From Aristolochia californica (Eukaryota > Streptophyta > Magnoliopsida > Piperales > Aristolochiaceae), in NCBI GenBank assembly GCA_029961685.1, contig JARWKL010000008.1, positions 17,517,981 to 17,581,980 of the forward strand: DNA of 64,000 nucleotides. The letters run 5' to 3'. The notes under the pieces were generated by a model. It was given only the letters and a program-made list of their open reading frames with translations, had not been told where the DNA came from and ran no database searches. Below, piece by piece: positions 14,561 through 28,257 of this stretch. A program made the position numbers and the translations under genes. How positions within the stretch are numbered: the stretch's first letter is position 1; each line of letters starts with the position of its first letter.

Positions 14561-15109
14561 TTTTTGTAAATGGACAAAATAAAGCCTTGTCTGACCCAGG
14601 AAAATATCTCACCGCACGTGCATTTGTTATTGCTTTAAATTCTTCCTGTACATAAAATCCAAAATTTTCATTTTGTTGTGATCTATTTGCCTTTTGTGTA
14701 TCTTTTTGTTTATGAGATGAAGGGAAATTAAAAATATATAGTTTTGATTTAAGTAAAAAGTATACATCTTAAATGTAAATGCACAATGCACAAATTAAGC
14801 GAAAGATAATTCCAAAATGTGTCTGTAAATTTTAAGGACTGTAAACTCTTTCAAGTTTTTATATATCAGGTTCAGCAATCAACGGGAAAAGGGGAAGGCG
14901 GAGGATTTTTATCTGACTGTTGACTCTCAGTCCATAAGTTGTTCCTTACAAAAATATAGCCCGTTACGCATGATAAATCACTTTACAATCATCTATGATT
15001 GTTAGGTCAGCTTTTTGTAATTGGGCAAAATAATGGCTAGTTTGACTCGGGTAAATATCCCACCATACGTTCACATGGGAATTTTAATGTTATACTCTTC
15101 CAAATGTTT
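14561..15109. repeat. Truncated monomer lacking the box region
   Basis: The interval between boxes 13985 and 15110 is 1125 bp, about 220 bp short of two monomers. Near 14,620 the sequence jumps from 'accgcacgtgca' directly to 'tttgttattgctttaaat'. The GGATCC box, the inverted repeat and the 'attagggttgaac' phrase are therefore absent from this copy. The rest of the monomer is recognisable on both sides of the break. Confidence 0.85.
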
Positions 15110-15572
15110 GGATCCATAGGTCATTTTCATCTTTAACATGTTTCAAGCATGCATATCCATTTTTTAAAACATGTGTATAAAAATCTCTTTCTTATAAAAT
15201 TCCGAGCTATTAGGTTTGAACCAGTGGAATTTCCCAAACTAGGATAGCAAAACTTTTGTGTTTATTTGTGGTGTGTGAATAAATTTTCTTTACTCACATT
15301 TGTTATTGCTTTAAATTATTTGCATACATAAACTCTAAAATTTTCATTTTTTTGTTATCTATTTGCCTTTTATGAGATGAAGGGAAAGTGAAAACTCAAA
15401 TTTTGATTTAAGAAAAAGGTTTACATCTAAAGTGAAAATGCACAATGCACAATTGTAGAGAGAGATAATTCCAAAAAGTGTTTGTAATTTTTATGGATTG
15501 TAAACACTTTTAGTTTTTTATATATTAGCCTCTGCAATCGTCGGGAAAACGGGGAGGCGGGGGATTTTTCAC
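14917..15572. repeat. Segment D', counterpart of 7,793-8,455
   Basis: This is the second copy of segment D, with box 15110. It differs by a deletion of about 17 bp near 15,370, where 'gccttttatgagatg' lacks the usual 'ctctttttttgttt' stretch. It lies directly upstream of segment E, which suggests that this part of the array was assembled from several copied pieces. Confidence 0.78.
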
Positions 15573-15574
15573 TG

Positions 15575-16622
15575 AGTGTTGACTCCCAATCCATAAGGCA
15601 TTCCTTACAAAAATATAGCCCGTTACGCTTGATTAATCACTTTACAATCATCTTTGATCATTAGGTCAACTTTTTGTAAATGGGCAAAATAATCACTTGT
15701 TTGACTCGGGTAAATATCCCACTCCACGTTCACTTGGGAATTTAATGTTATTATCTTAAAAATGTTTGGATCCATAGGTTATTTGCATCCTTAACATGTT
15801 TCAAGCATGCACATCCATTTTTTAAAACATGTGTAGAAAATCCCTTTTTTATTAAATTCCAAGCTATTAGGGTTGAACTAGTAGAATTTTCCCAAACTTG
15901 GATAACTAAACTTTTGTGTTCATTTGTGGTGTGTGAATAAATTTTCTTTACTTACATTTTTTATCGCTTTAAATTCTTTTCATACATAAAATCTAAAATT
16001 TTTAATTTGTTGAGATCTATTTGCCTTTTATATCTTTTTTTGTTTACGACATGAAGGGAAAGTGAAAACTCAAGTTTTAATATAAGATAAAAGTATACAT
16101 CTAAAATGGAAACGCACAATGCAAAAACTATAGAGAGAGATAATTCCAAAAAGTATCTGTAATTTTTAGGGATTGTAAATTATTTTGTGTTTTTTATATA
16201 TCAAGTTCTACAATCGTCGGGAAAAGGGGGAGGCGAGGAATTTTTAACTGACTGTTGACTCGCAATCCATAAGTCATTCCTTACAAAATTATTGCCCGTT
16301 ACACATGATAAATCATTGTACAATCATCTATGATCGTTAGGTCAGCTTTTTGTAAATGGGCAAATAATGGCTTGTTTGACTTATTTGCCTTGTTTGACTA
16401 TGGTAATTATCCCACCGCACGTTCTCTTAGGAATTCAAAGTTATTCTCTTTAAAAGGTTTGGATCCATAGGTCATTTGAATCTTTAACATGTTTCAAGCA
16501 TGCATATCCATTTTTTAAAATCTCTTTCTTATAAAATTCCGAACTAAAAAGGTTGAACTAGTGGAATATCCCAAACTTGGTTAACAAAACTTTTGTGTTC
16601 ATTTGTGGTGTGTGAATAAATT
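15575..16622. repeat. Segment E, duplicated 1.95 kb downstream
   Basis: This piece spans about one and a half monomers. It shares with 17,525-18,549 the variants 'ccataaggcattcc', 'cgcttgattaatcac', 'tctttgatcattaggtc', 'ataggttatttgcatcc', 'gtttacgacatgaagg', 'taatataagataaaag' and 'aactaaaaaggttgaac'. Box 15768 matches 17718, and 16461 matches 18373. The pieces diverge abruptly after 'gtgtgtgaataaattt'. Block A begins inside this segment, at about 16,014. Confidence 0.82.
16381..16398. repeat. 18-bp insertion private to block A
   Basis: Block A reads 'cttgtttgac' twice (16,371-16,380 and 16,389-16,398), separated by 'ttatttgc'. Block A' has the phrase once (near 42,367), so the two differ by exactly 18 bp. 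This is why the A to A' offset falls from 25,996 to 25,977 at this point. The change happened after the large duplication, or A' lost the extra copy. Confidence 0.85.
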
Positions 16623-16954
16623 TTCTTTTCTTACATTTGTTATTGCTTTAATTTATTTCAATACATAAACTGTAAAATTTTCATTTTTTTGTGGTCTATT
16701 TGACTTTTATATCTTTTTTTGTTTACGAGATGAAGTGAAAGTGAAAACTCAAGTTTTAATTTAAGAAAAAAGTATACACCTTAAATGGAAATGCACATTG
16801 CAAAAATATAAAGAGAGATAATTCCAAAAAGTGTCAGGAATTTTTAGGGATTTTAAACTCTTTTTAGTTTTTTATTTGTCATGTTCTGCAATCATCGGGA
16901 AAAGGGGGAAGCGGGAGATTTTTAACTGAGTGTTGACTCCCAATCCATAAGTAA

Positions 16955-17000
16955 TTACTTACAAAAATATCACCCCTTTCACTCGGGTAAATATCCCACC
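16955..17000. other. Deletion scar in a 584 bp monomer
   Basis: The sequence 'acaaaaatatcaccccttt' runs directly into 'cactcgggtaaatatccc', losing about 85 bp that normally contain 'gcatgataaatcac' through 'ataatggcttg'. The identical scar occurs near 42,940-42,980 in block A', so the deletion predates the block duplication. Confidence 0.85.
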
Positions 17001-17524
17001 GAACGTTCACTTAGGAATTTAATGTTATTATATTTACGTGGTTAGGATCCATAGGTCATTTGCATCTTCAACATGTCTCAAGCATGCATATCAATTTTTT
17101 AAAACATGTGTTGAAAAATCTCTTTCTTAAAAAATTCCGAGCTATTTGGGTTGAAGTAGTGGAATTTCCCAAACTCGGATGACAAAACTTTTGTGTTCAT
17201 TTGTGGTGTGTGTATAAATTTTCTTTACTTACATTTGTTATTGCTTTAAATTATTTCCATACATAAATTCTAAAATTTTCATTTTGTTGAGATCTATTTG
17301 CCTTTTATCTCCTTTTTTGTTTACGAGATGAAGGGAAAGTGAAAACTCAAGTTTTGATTTAAGAAAAAAGTATACATCTAAAATGGAAATGCACAATGCA
17401 CAAATGTAGAGAGAGATAATTCCAAAAGTGTCTGTAATTTTTAGGGATTGTAAACTCTTTTTTGTTTTTATATATCTCATTTAGCAATCAACGGGAAAAG
17501 GGGGAAGCGGGGGATTTTTAACTG

Positions 17525-18549
17525 AGTGTTGACTCCCAATCCATAAGGCATTCCTTACAAAAATATAGCCCGTGACGCTTGATTAATCACTTTACAATCA
17601 TCTTTGATCATTAGGTCAGCTTTTTGTAAGTGGGCAAAATAAATGCTTGTTTGACTCGGGTAAATATCCCACCGCACGTTCACTTGGGAATTTAATGTTA
17701 TTATCTCTAAAATGTTTGGATCCATAGGTTATTTGCATCCTTAACATGTTTAAAGCATGCATATCCATTTTTTAAAACATGTGTAGAAAAATCTTTTTTT
17801 TATTAAATTCCGAGCTATTAGGGTCGAACTAGTGGAATTTTCCCAAGCTTGGATAACTAAACTTTTGTGTTCATTTGTGGTGTGTGAATAAATTTTCTTT
17901 ACTTACATTTTTTATTGCTTTAAATTCTTTCCATACATAAAATCTAAAATTTTTTAATTTATTGAGATCTATTTGCCTTTTATCTCTTTTTTTGTTTACG
18001 ACATGAAGGCAAAGTGAAAACTCAAGTTTTAATATAAGATAAAAGTATACATCTAAAATGGAAACGCACAATGCAAAAATGTAGAGAGAGATAATTCCAG
18101 AAAGTATCTGTAATTTTTAGGGATTTTAAACTCTTTTTTGTTTTTATATATCAGGTTCTGCAATCGTCGGGAAAAGTGGGAGGCGAGGAATTTTTAACTG
18201 AGTGTTGACTCGCATTCCATAAGTCATTCCTTAAAAAAATATTGCCCGTTACGCATGATAAATCACTTTACAATCATCTATGATCATTTGGTCAGCTTTT
18301 TATAAATGGGCAAAATAATTATCCCACCGCACGTTCTCTTAAGAATTTAAAGTTATTCTCTTTAAAAGGTTTGGATCCATAGGTCATTTGAATCTTTAAC
18401 ATGTTTGAAGCATGCATATCCATTTTTTAAAACATGTGTTGAAAAATCTCTTTCTTATAAAATTCCGAACTAAAAAGGTTGAACTAGTGGAATATCCCAA
18501 ACTTGGTTAACAAAACTTTTGTGTTCATTTGTGGTGTGTGAATAAATTT
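17525..18549. repeat. Segment E', copy of 15,575-16,622
   Basis: This is the second copy of segment E, at an offset of 1.95 kb at its start and about 1.93 kb at its end. It has lost part of the 'ggcttgtttgactcgggtaa' region near 18,318, where 'caaaataat' runs into 'tatcccaccgcacg'. The whole segment is present again in block A' at about 43,503-44,526. Confidence 0.82.
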
Positions 18550-19964
18550 AATTTACTAACATTTGTTATCGCATTAAATTTTTTCCTTACATCAACTCTA
18601 AAATTTTCATTTTGTTGTGATCTATTTGCCGTTTATCTCTTTTTTTGTTTACGATGTCAAGGGAAAGTGAAAAATCAAGTTTTGATTTAGGAAATAAGTA
18701 TACATCTAAAATTGAAATGCACAATGGTCAAATGTAGAGAGAGATAATTTCAAAAAGTGTCTGTAATTTTTAGGGATTGTAAACTATTTTTAATTTTTAT
18801 ATATCAAGTTCTGCAATCTTCGGGAAAATGGGGAGGCGGAGGATTTTTAACTTAGTGTTCACTCCCAATCCATAAATCACCTTACAAAAATATAGCCCAT
18901 TACACATGATAAATCACTTTATAATCATCTATGATCGTTGGGACTGCTATTTGTAAATGGGCATAATAATGGCTTGTTTGACTTGGGTAAATATCCCACT
19001 GCACATTCGCTTAGAAATTTATTGTTATTACCTTTAAAAGGTTTGGATCCATAGCTCATTTGCATCTTTAACATGTTTCAAGCATGCATTGCCATTTTTT
19101 AAAACTTGTGTAGCAAAATCTCTTTCTTAAAAAATTTCGAACTATAAGGGTTGAACAAGTGGAATTTCCCAAACTTGGATAACAAAACTTTTCTGTTCAT
19201 TTGTGGTGTGTGAATAATTTTTTTTTACTTACATTTGTTATTTCTTTAAATTCTTTCCATACACAAACTCTAAAATTTTCATGTTGTTGTGATCTATTTG
19301 CCTTTTATCTCTTTTTTTGCTTACGAGATGAAGGGAAAGTGAAAGTTCAAGTTTTGATTTAAGAAAAAAGTATACATCTAAAATGGAAATACACAATGCA
19401 CAAATGTAGAGAGAGATAAATCCAAAAAGTGTCTATAATTTTTAGGGATTGTAAAATATTTTTAGTTATTATATATCAGGTTTTGCAATCGTCTAGAAAA
19501 GGGGGATTCGACGGATTTTTAACTGAGTGTTGACGCCCAATCCATCAGTCATTCCTTACAAAAATATAGCCCGTTACACATGATAAGTCACTTTACAATC
19601 ATCTATGATCGTTAGGTAAGTTTTTTTCTAAATGGGCAAAATAGTGGCTTGTTTGACACTGGTAAATATCCCACCGCACTTTCACTTGGGAATTTAATGC
19701 TATTCTCTTCAAAAGGTTTGGATCCATAGGTCATTTGCATCTTTAACATGTTTCAAACATGCATATCCATTTTTTAAAACATGTGTAGAAAAATCTCTTT
19801 CTTAAAAAATTCCGAGCTATTAGGGTTGAACTAGTGGAATTTTCCAATATTGGATAACAAAACTTTTGTGTTCATTTGTGGTGTGTGAATAAATTTTATT
19901 GATGTACATTTGTTATTGCTTTAAATTATTTCCATTATTGAACTCTAAAATTTTCATTTTGTTG

Positions 19965-20150
19965 CGATCTTTTTTGCTTTTTATCTCATGTTTTGTTTAC
20001 GAGATGAAGGGAAAGTGAAAACTCAAGTTTGGATTTAAGAAAAAAGTACACATCTAAAATGGAAATGCACAATGCAGAAATGTAGAGAGAGATAATTCCA
20101 AAATGTGTCTATACTTTTTAGGGATTGTAAACTCTTTGTAGTTTTAATAT
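19965..20150. repeat. Variant shared with the monomer two units downstream
   Basis: The variant 'gatcttttttgctttttatc' followed by 'tcatgttttgttt' occurs here and again near 21,316, two monomers away. Other monomers read 'gatctatttgccttttatc' and 'tctttttttgttt'. This hints at a dimer-scale copy or gene conversion inside block A. The same pair recurs in A' near 45,944 and 47,293. Confidence 0.6.
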
Positions 20151-23100
20151 ATCAATTCTGCAATCGTCGGGAAATGGGGGAGGCTAGGGATTTTTAACTG
20201 TGTGTTTACTCCCTATCCATAAGTCATTCCTTACAAAAATATTGCCCGTTATGCATGATAAATCACTTTACAATCATCTATGATAGTTAGGTCAACTTTT
20301 GGTAAATGAGCAAACTAATGGCTTGTTTGACTCGGGTAAATATCCCACCGCACATTCACTTGGGGATTTAATGTTATTGCCATTAAAAGGTTTGGATCCA
20401 TTGGTCATTTGCATGTTTAATATGTTTCAAGCAGGCATATCCATTTTTTAAAACATGTGTAGAAAAATTTCTTTCTTGTAAAATTCAATGCTTTTAGTTT
20501 TGAACGAGTGGAATTTTCCAAAACTTGGATAACAAAACATTTGTGTGCATTTGTGGTGTGTGAATATATTTTCTTTTCTGATGTTTGTTATTGCGTTAAA
20601 TTCATTCCATACATAAACTCTAAAATTTTCTTTTTGTTGTGATCTATTTGCCTTTTATCTCTTTTTTTGTTTAAGAGATGAAGGGAAAATGAAAACTCAA
20701 GTTTTGATTTAAGAAAAAGGTATACATCTAAAATGGAAATTCACAATGCACAAAAGGAGAGAGAGATAATTCCAAAAAGTATCTGTAAATTTCAGGGACT
20801 GTAAACTCTTTTCTGTTTTTATATATCAGGTTCTGTAAACGTCGAAAAAAGGGGAAGGCGGGGGATTTTTAACTTAGTGTTGACTCCCAATCCATAAGTC
20901 ATTCCTTACAAAAATATAGCCCGTTACACATGATAAATCACGTTAACAATGATCTATGATCGTTAGGTTAGAATTTTGTAAATGGGCAAAATAATGGCTT
21001 GTTTCACTGGGGTAAATATCCCACCACACGATCACTTGAGAATTTAATGTTATTGTCTTTAAACAGTTTGGATCCATAGGTCATTTGCATCTTTAACATG
21101 TTTCAAGCATGCATATCCATTTTTAAAAACATGTGTAGAAAAATCTCTTTTTTATAAAATTTCGAGCTATTAGGGTTGAACTAGTGGAATTTAACAAACT
21201 TGGTTAACAAAACTTTTGCGTTCATTTGTGGTGTGTGAATAAATTTTCTTTACTAACATTTGTTATTGCTTTAAATTCTTTCCACACATAAACTCTAAAA
21301 TTTTCATTTTGTTGTGATCTTTTTTGCTTTTTATCTCATGTTTTGTTTACGAGATGAAGGGAAAGTGAAAACGCAAGTTTTGATTTAAGAAAAAGGATAC
21401 ATCTAAAATGGAAATGCATAATGCACAAATATAGAGAGAGATAATTCCAAAAACGTGTCTATAATTTTTAGGGATTGTAAACTCTTTTTAGTTTTTATAT
21501 AATAGGTTCTGCAAATGTCGGGAAAAGGGCGACGAGGGGGATTTTTAACTGAGTGTTGACTCCCAATTCGTAAGTCATTCCTTACAAAAATATAGACTGT
21601 TATGCATGATAAATCACTTTACAATCATCTATTATCGTTATGTCAGCGTTTTGTAAATGGGAAAAATAATGGCTTGTTTGACTCGGGGAAATATCCCACC
21701 GAACGTTCACTTAGAAATTTAATGTTATTATCTTGAAAAGCTTTGGATCCATATGTTATTTTAATCTTTAACATGTTTCAAGCATGCATATCCATTTTTA
21801 TAAAAGTTGTAGAAAAATCTCTTTCTGATAAAATTCCAAGCTATTAGGGTTGAACTAGTGGAATTTCCCAAACTTGGTTTACAAAAATTTTGTGTTCATT
21901 TGTGGTGTGTGAATAAATTTTCTTTACTTACATTTGTTATTGTTTTAAATTCTTTCCATACATAAACTCTAAAATTTTCGTTTTGTTGTGATCTATTTGC
22001 CATTTATCTCTTTTTTTGTTTACGAGATGAAGGGAAAGTGAAAATTCAGTTTTAGATTTAAGAAAAAAGTATTCATCTAAACTTGAAATGCCCAATGCAC
22101 AAATTTAGAGAGATAATTCCATAAAGTGTCTATAATTTTTAGCGATTGTAAACTCTTTATAATTTTTATTTATCAAGTTCAGCATTTGTCGGGAAAAGGG
22201 GCAGGTGGAGGATTTTTAACTGACTGTTGACTCCCAATCCATAAATCATTCGTTAAAAAAATATTGCCCGTTACACATGATAAATCACTTTACAATCATC
22301 TATGATCGTTAGGTCAGCTATTAGTAAATGGGCAAAATAATGGCTTGTTTGGCTTGGGTAAATATCCTACCACACGTTCACTTGGGAATTTAATGTTATT
22401 ATCTTAAAAAGGTTTGGTTCCATAGGTGAATGGCATCTTTAACATGTTTCAGGCATGTATAGCCATTTTTAAAAACATGTGTAGAAAAATCTCTTTCTTA
22501 TAAAATTCCGAGCTATAATGGTTGACCAAATGGAATTTCCAAACTTGGATAACAAAACTTTTGTGTTCATTTGTTGAGTGTGAATAATTTTTTTTTGCTT
22601 AGATTTGTTATTGCTTTAAATTCTTTCAGATCATAAACTCTAAAATTTTCATTTTGTTGTGATCTATTTGACTTTTATCTCTTCTTTTTTTTTACAAGAT
22701 AAAGGGAAAGTGAAAACTCAAGTTGTGATTAAAGAAAAAAGTGTACATCTAAAATGGAAATGCACAATGCCCAAATGTAGAGTGAGATAATACCAAAAAG
22801 TTTCTGTAATTTTTAGGGATTGTAAACTATTTTTAGTTTTTATATATCGGGTTTTGCAATCGTCGGGAAAAGGGGGAGTCGTGGGATTTTTAACAGAGTG
22901 TGGATGCCCAATCCGTAACTCATTCCATACAAAAATATAGCTCGGTACGCATGATAAATCACTTTACAATCATCTATGATCGTTAGGTCTGCTTTTCGTA
23001 AATGGGCAAAATAATGGCTTGTCTGACTCAGGTAAATATCCCACCGCACCTTCACTTTGGGAATTTAATGTTATTCTCTTTAAAAGTTTGGATCCATAGG

Positions 23101-26100
23101 TCATTTGCATCTTTAACATGTTTCAAGAATGCATATCCATTTTTTAAAACATGTCTAGAGAAATCTCTTTCTTAAAAAATTCTGAGCTTTTAGGGTTGAA
23201 CTAATGGAATTTCCCAAGCTTTGTTCACAAAACTCTTGTGTTCATTTGTGGTGTGTGAATAAATTTTGTTTACTTACATTTTTTATTGCCTTAAATTCTT
23301 TCCATACAGAAACTCTAAAATTTACATTTTGTTGTGATTTATTTGGCTTTTATCTCTTTTTTTGTTTACGAGATGAAGGGAAAGTGAAAACTCATGTTTT
23401 AATTTAAGAAAAAAGTATACATCTAAATTGGAAATGCACAATGCACAAATTTTGAAAGAGATAATTTTATAAAGTGTTTGAAATTTTTAGGGATTGTAAA
23501 CTATTTTTAGTTTTTTTATATCAGGTTCTGCAATTGTCGGGAAATGAGGGAGGCTGAGATTTTTAACTGAGTGTTAACTCCCAATCCATAATTCATTCCT
23601 TACAAAAATATAGCCCGTTATGCATGATAAATCACTTTACAATCATCTATGATCATTTGGTTAGATTTTTATAAATGGGCAAAATAGTGGCTTGTTTCAC
23701 TAGGGTAAATATCCCATCACATGTTCACTTGGGAATTTCATGTTATTCTCTTTAAAAGGTTTCGATCCATAGGTCATTTCCATCTTTAACTATTTTAAAG
23801 CGTGTATATCCATTTTTTAAAACGTGTGTAAAAAAATCTTTTTCTTATAAAATTCTGAGCTATTAGGGTTGAACAAGTGGAATTTTCGCAAACTTGGATA
23901 ACAAAACTTTAGTGTTCATTTGTGGTGTGTGAATAAATTTTCTTTACTTACATTTGTTATCGCTTTAAATTCTTTCCATACATAAACTCTAAAATTTTCA
24001 TTTTGTTGTGATCTATGTGCCTTTTATATATTTTTTGTTTACGAGTAGAAGGGAAAGAGAAAACTCAAGTATTGATTTAAGAAAAAAGTATACATCTAAA
24101 ATGAAAATGTACAATGCACAAATGTAGAGAGAGATAATTCCAGAAAGTGTCAGTAAGTTTTAGGGATTGTAAAGTCTTTTTAGTTTTTATATATCAGGTT
24201 CTGTAATCATCGGGAAAAGGTGGATGCAGGGGATTTTAAACTGAGTCTTGACTCCCAATCCATAAGTCATTCCTTAAAAAAATATAGCTCGTTACGCTTG
24301 ATAAATCACTTACAATCATCTATGATCGTTAGGTCAACTTTTTGAAAATGGGAAAAATAATGGCTTGTTTGACTCAGGTAAATATCCCTCCGCATGTTCA
24401 TTTGGGAATTTAATTTTATTCTATTTAAAAGGTATGGATCCATAGGTCATTGGCATGTTTAACATGTTTCAAGCATTCATATCCATTTTTTAAAACATGT
24501 GTAGAAAAATATCTTTCTTATAAAATTCCGATCGATTAGGGTTGAACTAGTGGAATTTCCCAAACTTGGATAACAAAATTTTTTTGTTCATTTGTGGTGT
24601 GTGAATAAATTTTCTTTACTTACATTTGTTATTGCTTTAAATTCATTCCGTACATAAACTCTAAAATTTTCATTTTGTTGTGATCTATTTGTCTTTTCTC
24701 TTTTTTTTTTTTTACGAGATGAAGGGAAAGTGAAAGCTGAAGTTTTTATTTAAGAAAAATTTATATCTAAAATGGAAATGCCAAATGCAAAAATGTAGAG
24801 AGAGATAATTCTAAAAAGTTTCAATAATTTTTACGGATTGTAAACTCTTTTTAGTTTTTTTATATCAGATTCTGCAATGGTTGGGAAAAGGGGAAGGCGG
24901 GGGATTTTTCATTGAGTGTTGACTCCCAATCCACAAGTGATTCCTTACCAAAATAAAGCTCGTTACGCATGATAAATAACTTTAAATCATCTATAATCGT
25001 TAGGTCAGCTTTCGTAAATAGGCAAAATAATGGCTTATTCTACTCAGGTAAGTATCCCACTGCACTGTCACTTGGGAATTTAATATTATTCTCTTTAAAA
25101 GGTTTGGATCCATAGATCATTTGAATCTTTAACATGTTTCAAGCTTGCATATCCATTTTTTAAAACATGTATAGAAAAAGCTCTTTCTTATAAAATTCAA
25201 AGCTATTAGGGTTGAAATAGTGGAATTTCCAAAACTGGATAAGAAAACTTTTGTGTTCATTTGTGGTGAGTGAATAAATTTTCTTTACTTACATTTGTGA
25301 TTGCTTTCAATTATTTCCATACATAAACTCTAAAATTTTCATTTTGTTGCGATCTATTTGCCTTTTATGTCTTTTTTTGTTTACGAGATGAAGGCAAAGT
25401 GAGAACTCAATTTTTTATTTAAGAAAAAAGTATACATCTAAAATGGAAATGCACAATGCACAAACGTAGAGAGAGATAATTCCAAAAAGTGTGTAATTTT
25501 TTTGGATTGTAAACACTTTTTAGCTTTTATATATCAGGTTCTGCAATCGTTGGGAAAAGGGAGAGGCTGGGGATTTTTAACTGAGTGTTGACTCCAAATC
25601 CATAAGTCATTCCTTACAAAAATATAGCCCTTTATGCATGATAAATCACTTTACAATCATCTATGATTGTTAGGTCAGCTTTTTGTAAATGGGCAAAATA
25701 ATGGCTTGTTTGACTCGAGGAAATATCCCACCGCACGTTGACTTTGGAATTTAATGTTATTCTCTTTTAAAGGTTTGGATCCATAGGTCATTTGCATCTT
25801 TAGCATGTTTCAAGCATGCATATCCATTTTTTGAATCATATCTAGAAAATTCTTTTCCTTATAAATATCTAAGCTGTTAGGATTGAACAAGTGGCATTTC
25901 CCAAACTTGGATAACAAAACTTTTGGGTTCATTTGTGGTGTGTGAATAAATTTTATTTACTTAAATTTGTTATTGCTTTAAATTCTTTCCATACATAAAA
26001 TCTAAAATTTTCATTTTGTTGTGATCTATTTTCCTTTAATCTCTTTTTTGTTTTACGAGATGAAGGGAAAGTGAAAACTCAAGTTTTAAATTAAGAAAAA

Positions 26101-28257
26101 AGTATACATCTCAAATGGAAATGCACAATGCAAAAATGTAGAGAGAGATAATTCGAAAAAGTGTCTGTAATTTTTAGGGATTGTAAACTCTTTTTAGTTT
26201 TCATATATTAGGTTCAACAATCGTCGGAGAATGGGGAGGTGGGGGAATTTTAACTGAGTGTTGAATCTCAATCCATAAGTCATTCCTTACAAAAATATAG
26301 TCCGTTATGTATGATAAATCACTTTACAATCCTCTATGATCGTTATTTCAACTTTTTGTAAATGGGTAAAATAATGTCTTGTTTGACTCGAGTAAATATC
26401 TCATCGTACGTTCACCTGGGAATTTAATATTATTCACTTTAAATGATTTGGATCAATAGGTCATTTCCATATTAAACATGTTTCAAGCATGCATATCCAT
26501 TTTTTAAAACATGAGAAGAAAAATATCTTTCTTATAAAATTCTGAGCTATTAGAGTTGAACAAATGGAATATACAAAACTTTTTTGTTCATTTGTGGTGT
26601 GTGAATAAATTTTCTTTACATGCATTTTCTATCGCTTTAAATTCATTCCATACATGAACTCTCAAAATTTTCATTTTGTTGTGATCTATTTGCCATTTAT
26701 ATCCTTTTTTTGTTTACGAGATGAACGGAAAGTGAGAACTCAAGTTTTTATTTAAGAAAAAAGTATACATCTAAAATGGAAATGTACAATGCACAAATGT
26801 AAAGAGAGATCATTCCAAAAAGTGTCTATAATTTTTGGGAATTGTAAACTCTTTTTAATGTTCATCTATTAGGTTCTGCAATCGTCGGCAAAAGGGGGAG
26901 GCGAGGGATTTTTAACTGAGTGTTGACTCCCAATCTTTAAGTCATTCCTTACAAAAATGTAGCCCGTTACGCATGATAAATCACTTTAAAATCACCAATG
27001 ATAGTTAGGTCAACTTTTTGTAAATGGGCAAAATAATGGTTTGTTTGACTTGGGTAAATATCCCACCGCACGTTCTCTTTAAAAGGTTTGGATCCATAGG
27101 TAATTTGCATGTTTAACATGTTTCAAGCATGCATATCCATTTTTTAAAACCTGTGAAGAAAAAATGTTATAAAATTCCGAGCTATTAGGGTTGAACTAGT
27201 GGAATTTCCCAAACCTGGACAACAAAACTTTCGTGTTCAGTTGTGGTGTGTGAATAAATTTTATTTACTTACATTTGTTATCGATTTAAATTCTTTCCAT
27301 ACAAAAACTCTAAAATTTTCATTTTTTTGTGATCTATTTGCCTTTTATATCTTTTCTTGTTTATTAGATGAAGGGAAACTGAAAACTGAAGTTTTGATTT
27401 AAGAAAAAAGTATAGTTCTAAAATGGCAATTCACATTGCACAAATGTTGAGAGATATAATTCCATAAAGTCTCTTTAATTTTTAGGGATTATAAACTCTT
27501 TTTAGTTTTTATATATCTAATTCTGCAATCGTCGGGAAAAGGGGGAGGTCGGGGATTTTTAACTGAGTGTTGACTCCCAATCCATAAGTAATTCCTTACA
27601 AAAATATAGCCCGTTACGCATGATAAATCACTTTAAAATCATCTATGATCGTTAGGTCTGCTTTTTGTAAACGGGCCAAATAATGGCTTGTTGGACTCAG
27701 GTAAATATCCCTCCGCACGTTCACTTGGGAATTTAATGTTATTTGCTTTAAGGTTTGGATCCATAGGTCATTTCCATTTTTTAACCTGTTCAAGCATGCA
27801 TATCCATTTTTTAAAACATGTGTAGAAAAATCTCTTCCTTAAAAAATTTCGAGCTATTAGGGTTGAACTAGTGGAATTTCCCAAGCTTGCATAACAAAAA
27901 TTTTGTGTTCATTTGTGGTGTGTGAATAAATTTCTTTACTTACATTTGTTATTGCTTTAAATTATTTCCTTACATAAATCTAAAACTTTCATTTTGTTGT
28001 AATCTATTTGCCTTTTATCTCTTTTTTTGTTTACGAGATGATAGGAAAGTGAAAGCTCAAGTTTTGATTTATTAAAAAAATATACATCTAGAATGGAAAT
28101 GCTAAATGCACAAATTTAGAGAGAGATAATTCCAAAAAGTGTATGTAATTTTTAGGGATTGTAAACTCTTTTTATTTTTTATATATCAGGTTTTTCAATC
28201 GTAAGGTAAATGGGGAGGCAGGGCATTTTTAACTGAGTGTTGACTCCCGATCCATAA

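Larger units (their letters stand above)
16014..27840. repeat. Higher-order block A (18 boxes)
   Basis: Boxes lie at 16461, 17045, 17718, 18373, 19045, 19720, 20394, 21070, 21745, 22416, 23090, 23763, 24436, 25106, 25778, 26450, 27090 and 27758. Every one has a partner 25,976-26,001 bp downstream in block A', with the same private variants and shared odd spacings (584 bp before 17045, 655 bp before 18373). Sampled stretches are about 99% identical, far above the similarity of neighbouring monomers. The left limit (16,013-16,031) and right limit (27,840-27,877) are where private variants stop matching. Confidence 0.92.

Noticed and set aside
17238..17480. Recurring minus-strand open frames of about 60-80 codons (also near 4,876, 5,515, 14,177, 15,961, 29,297, 43,215 and 43,889) giving similar peptides
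   Set aside because: They lie at the same place in the monomer and occur in fewer than a tenth of the copies. Elsewhere the frame is broken by stops and indels. The likeness comes from the DNA repeat, and I see no domain or gene context.
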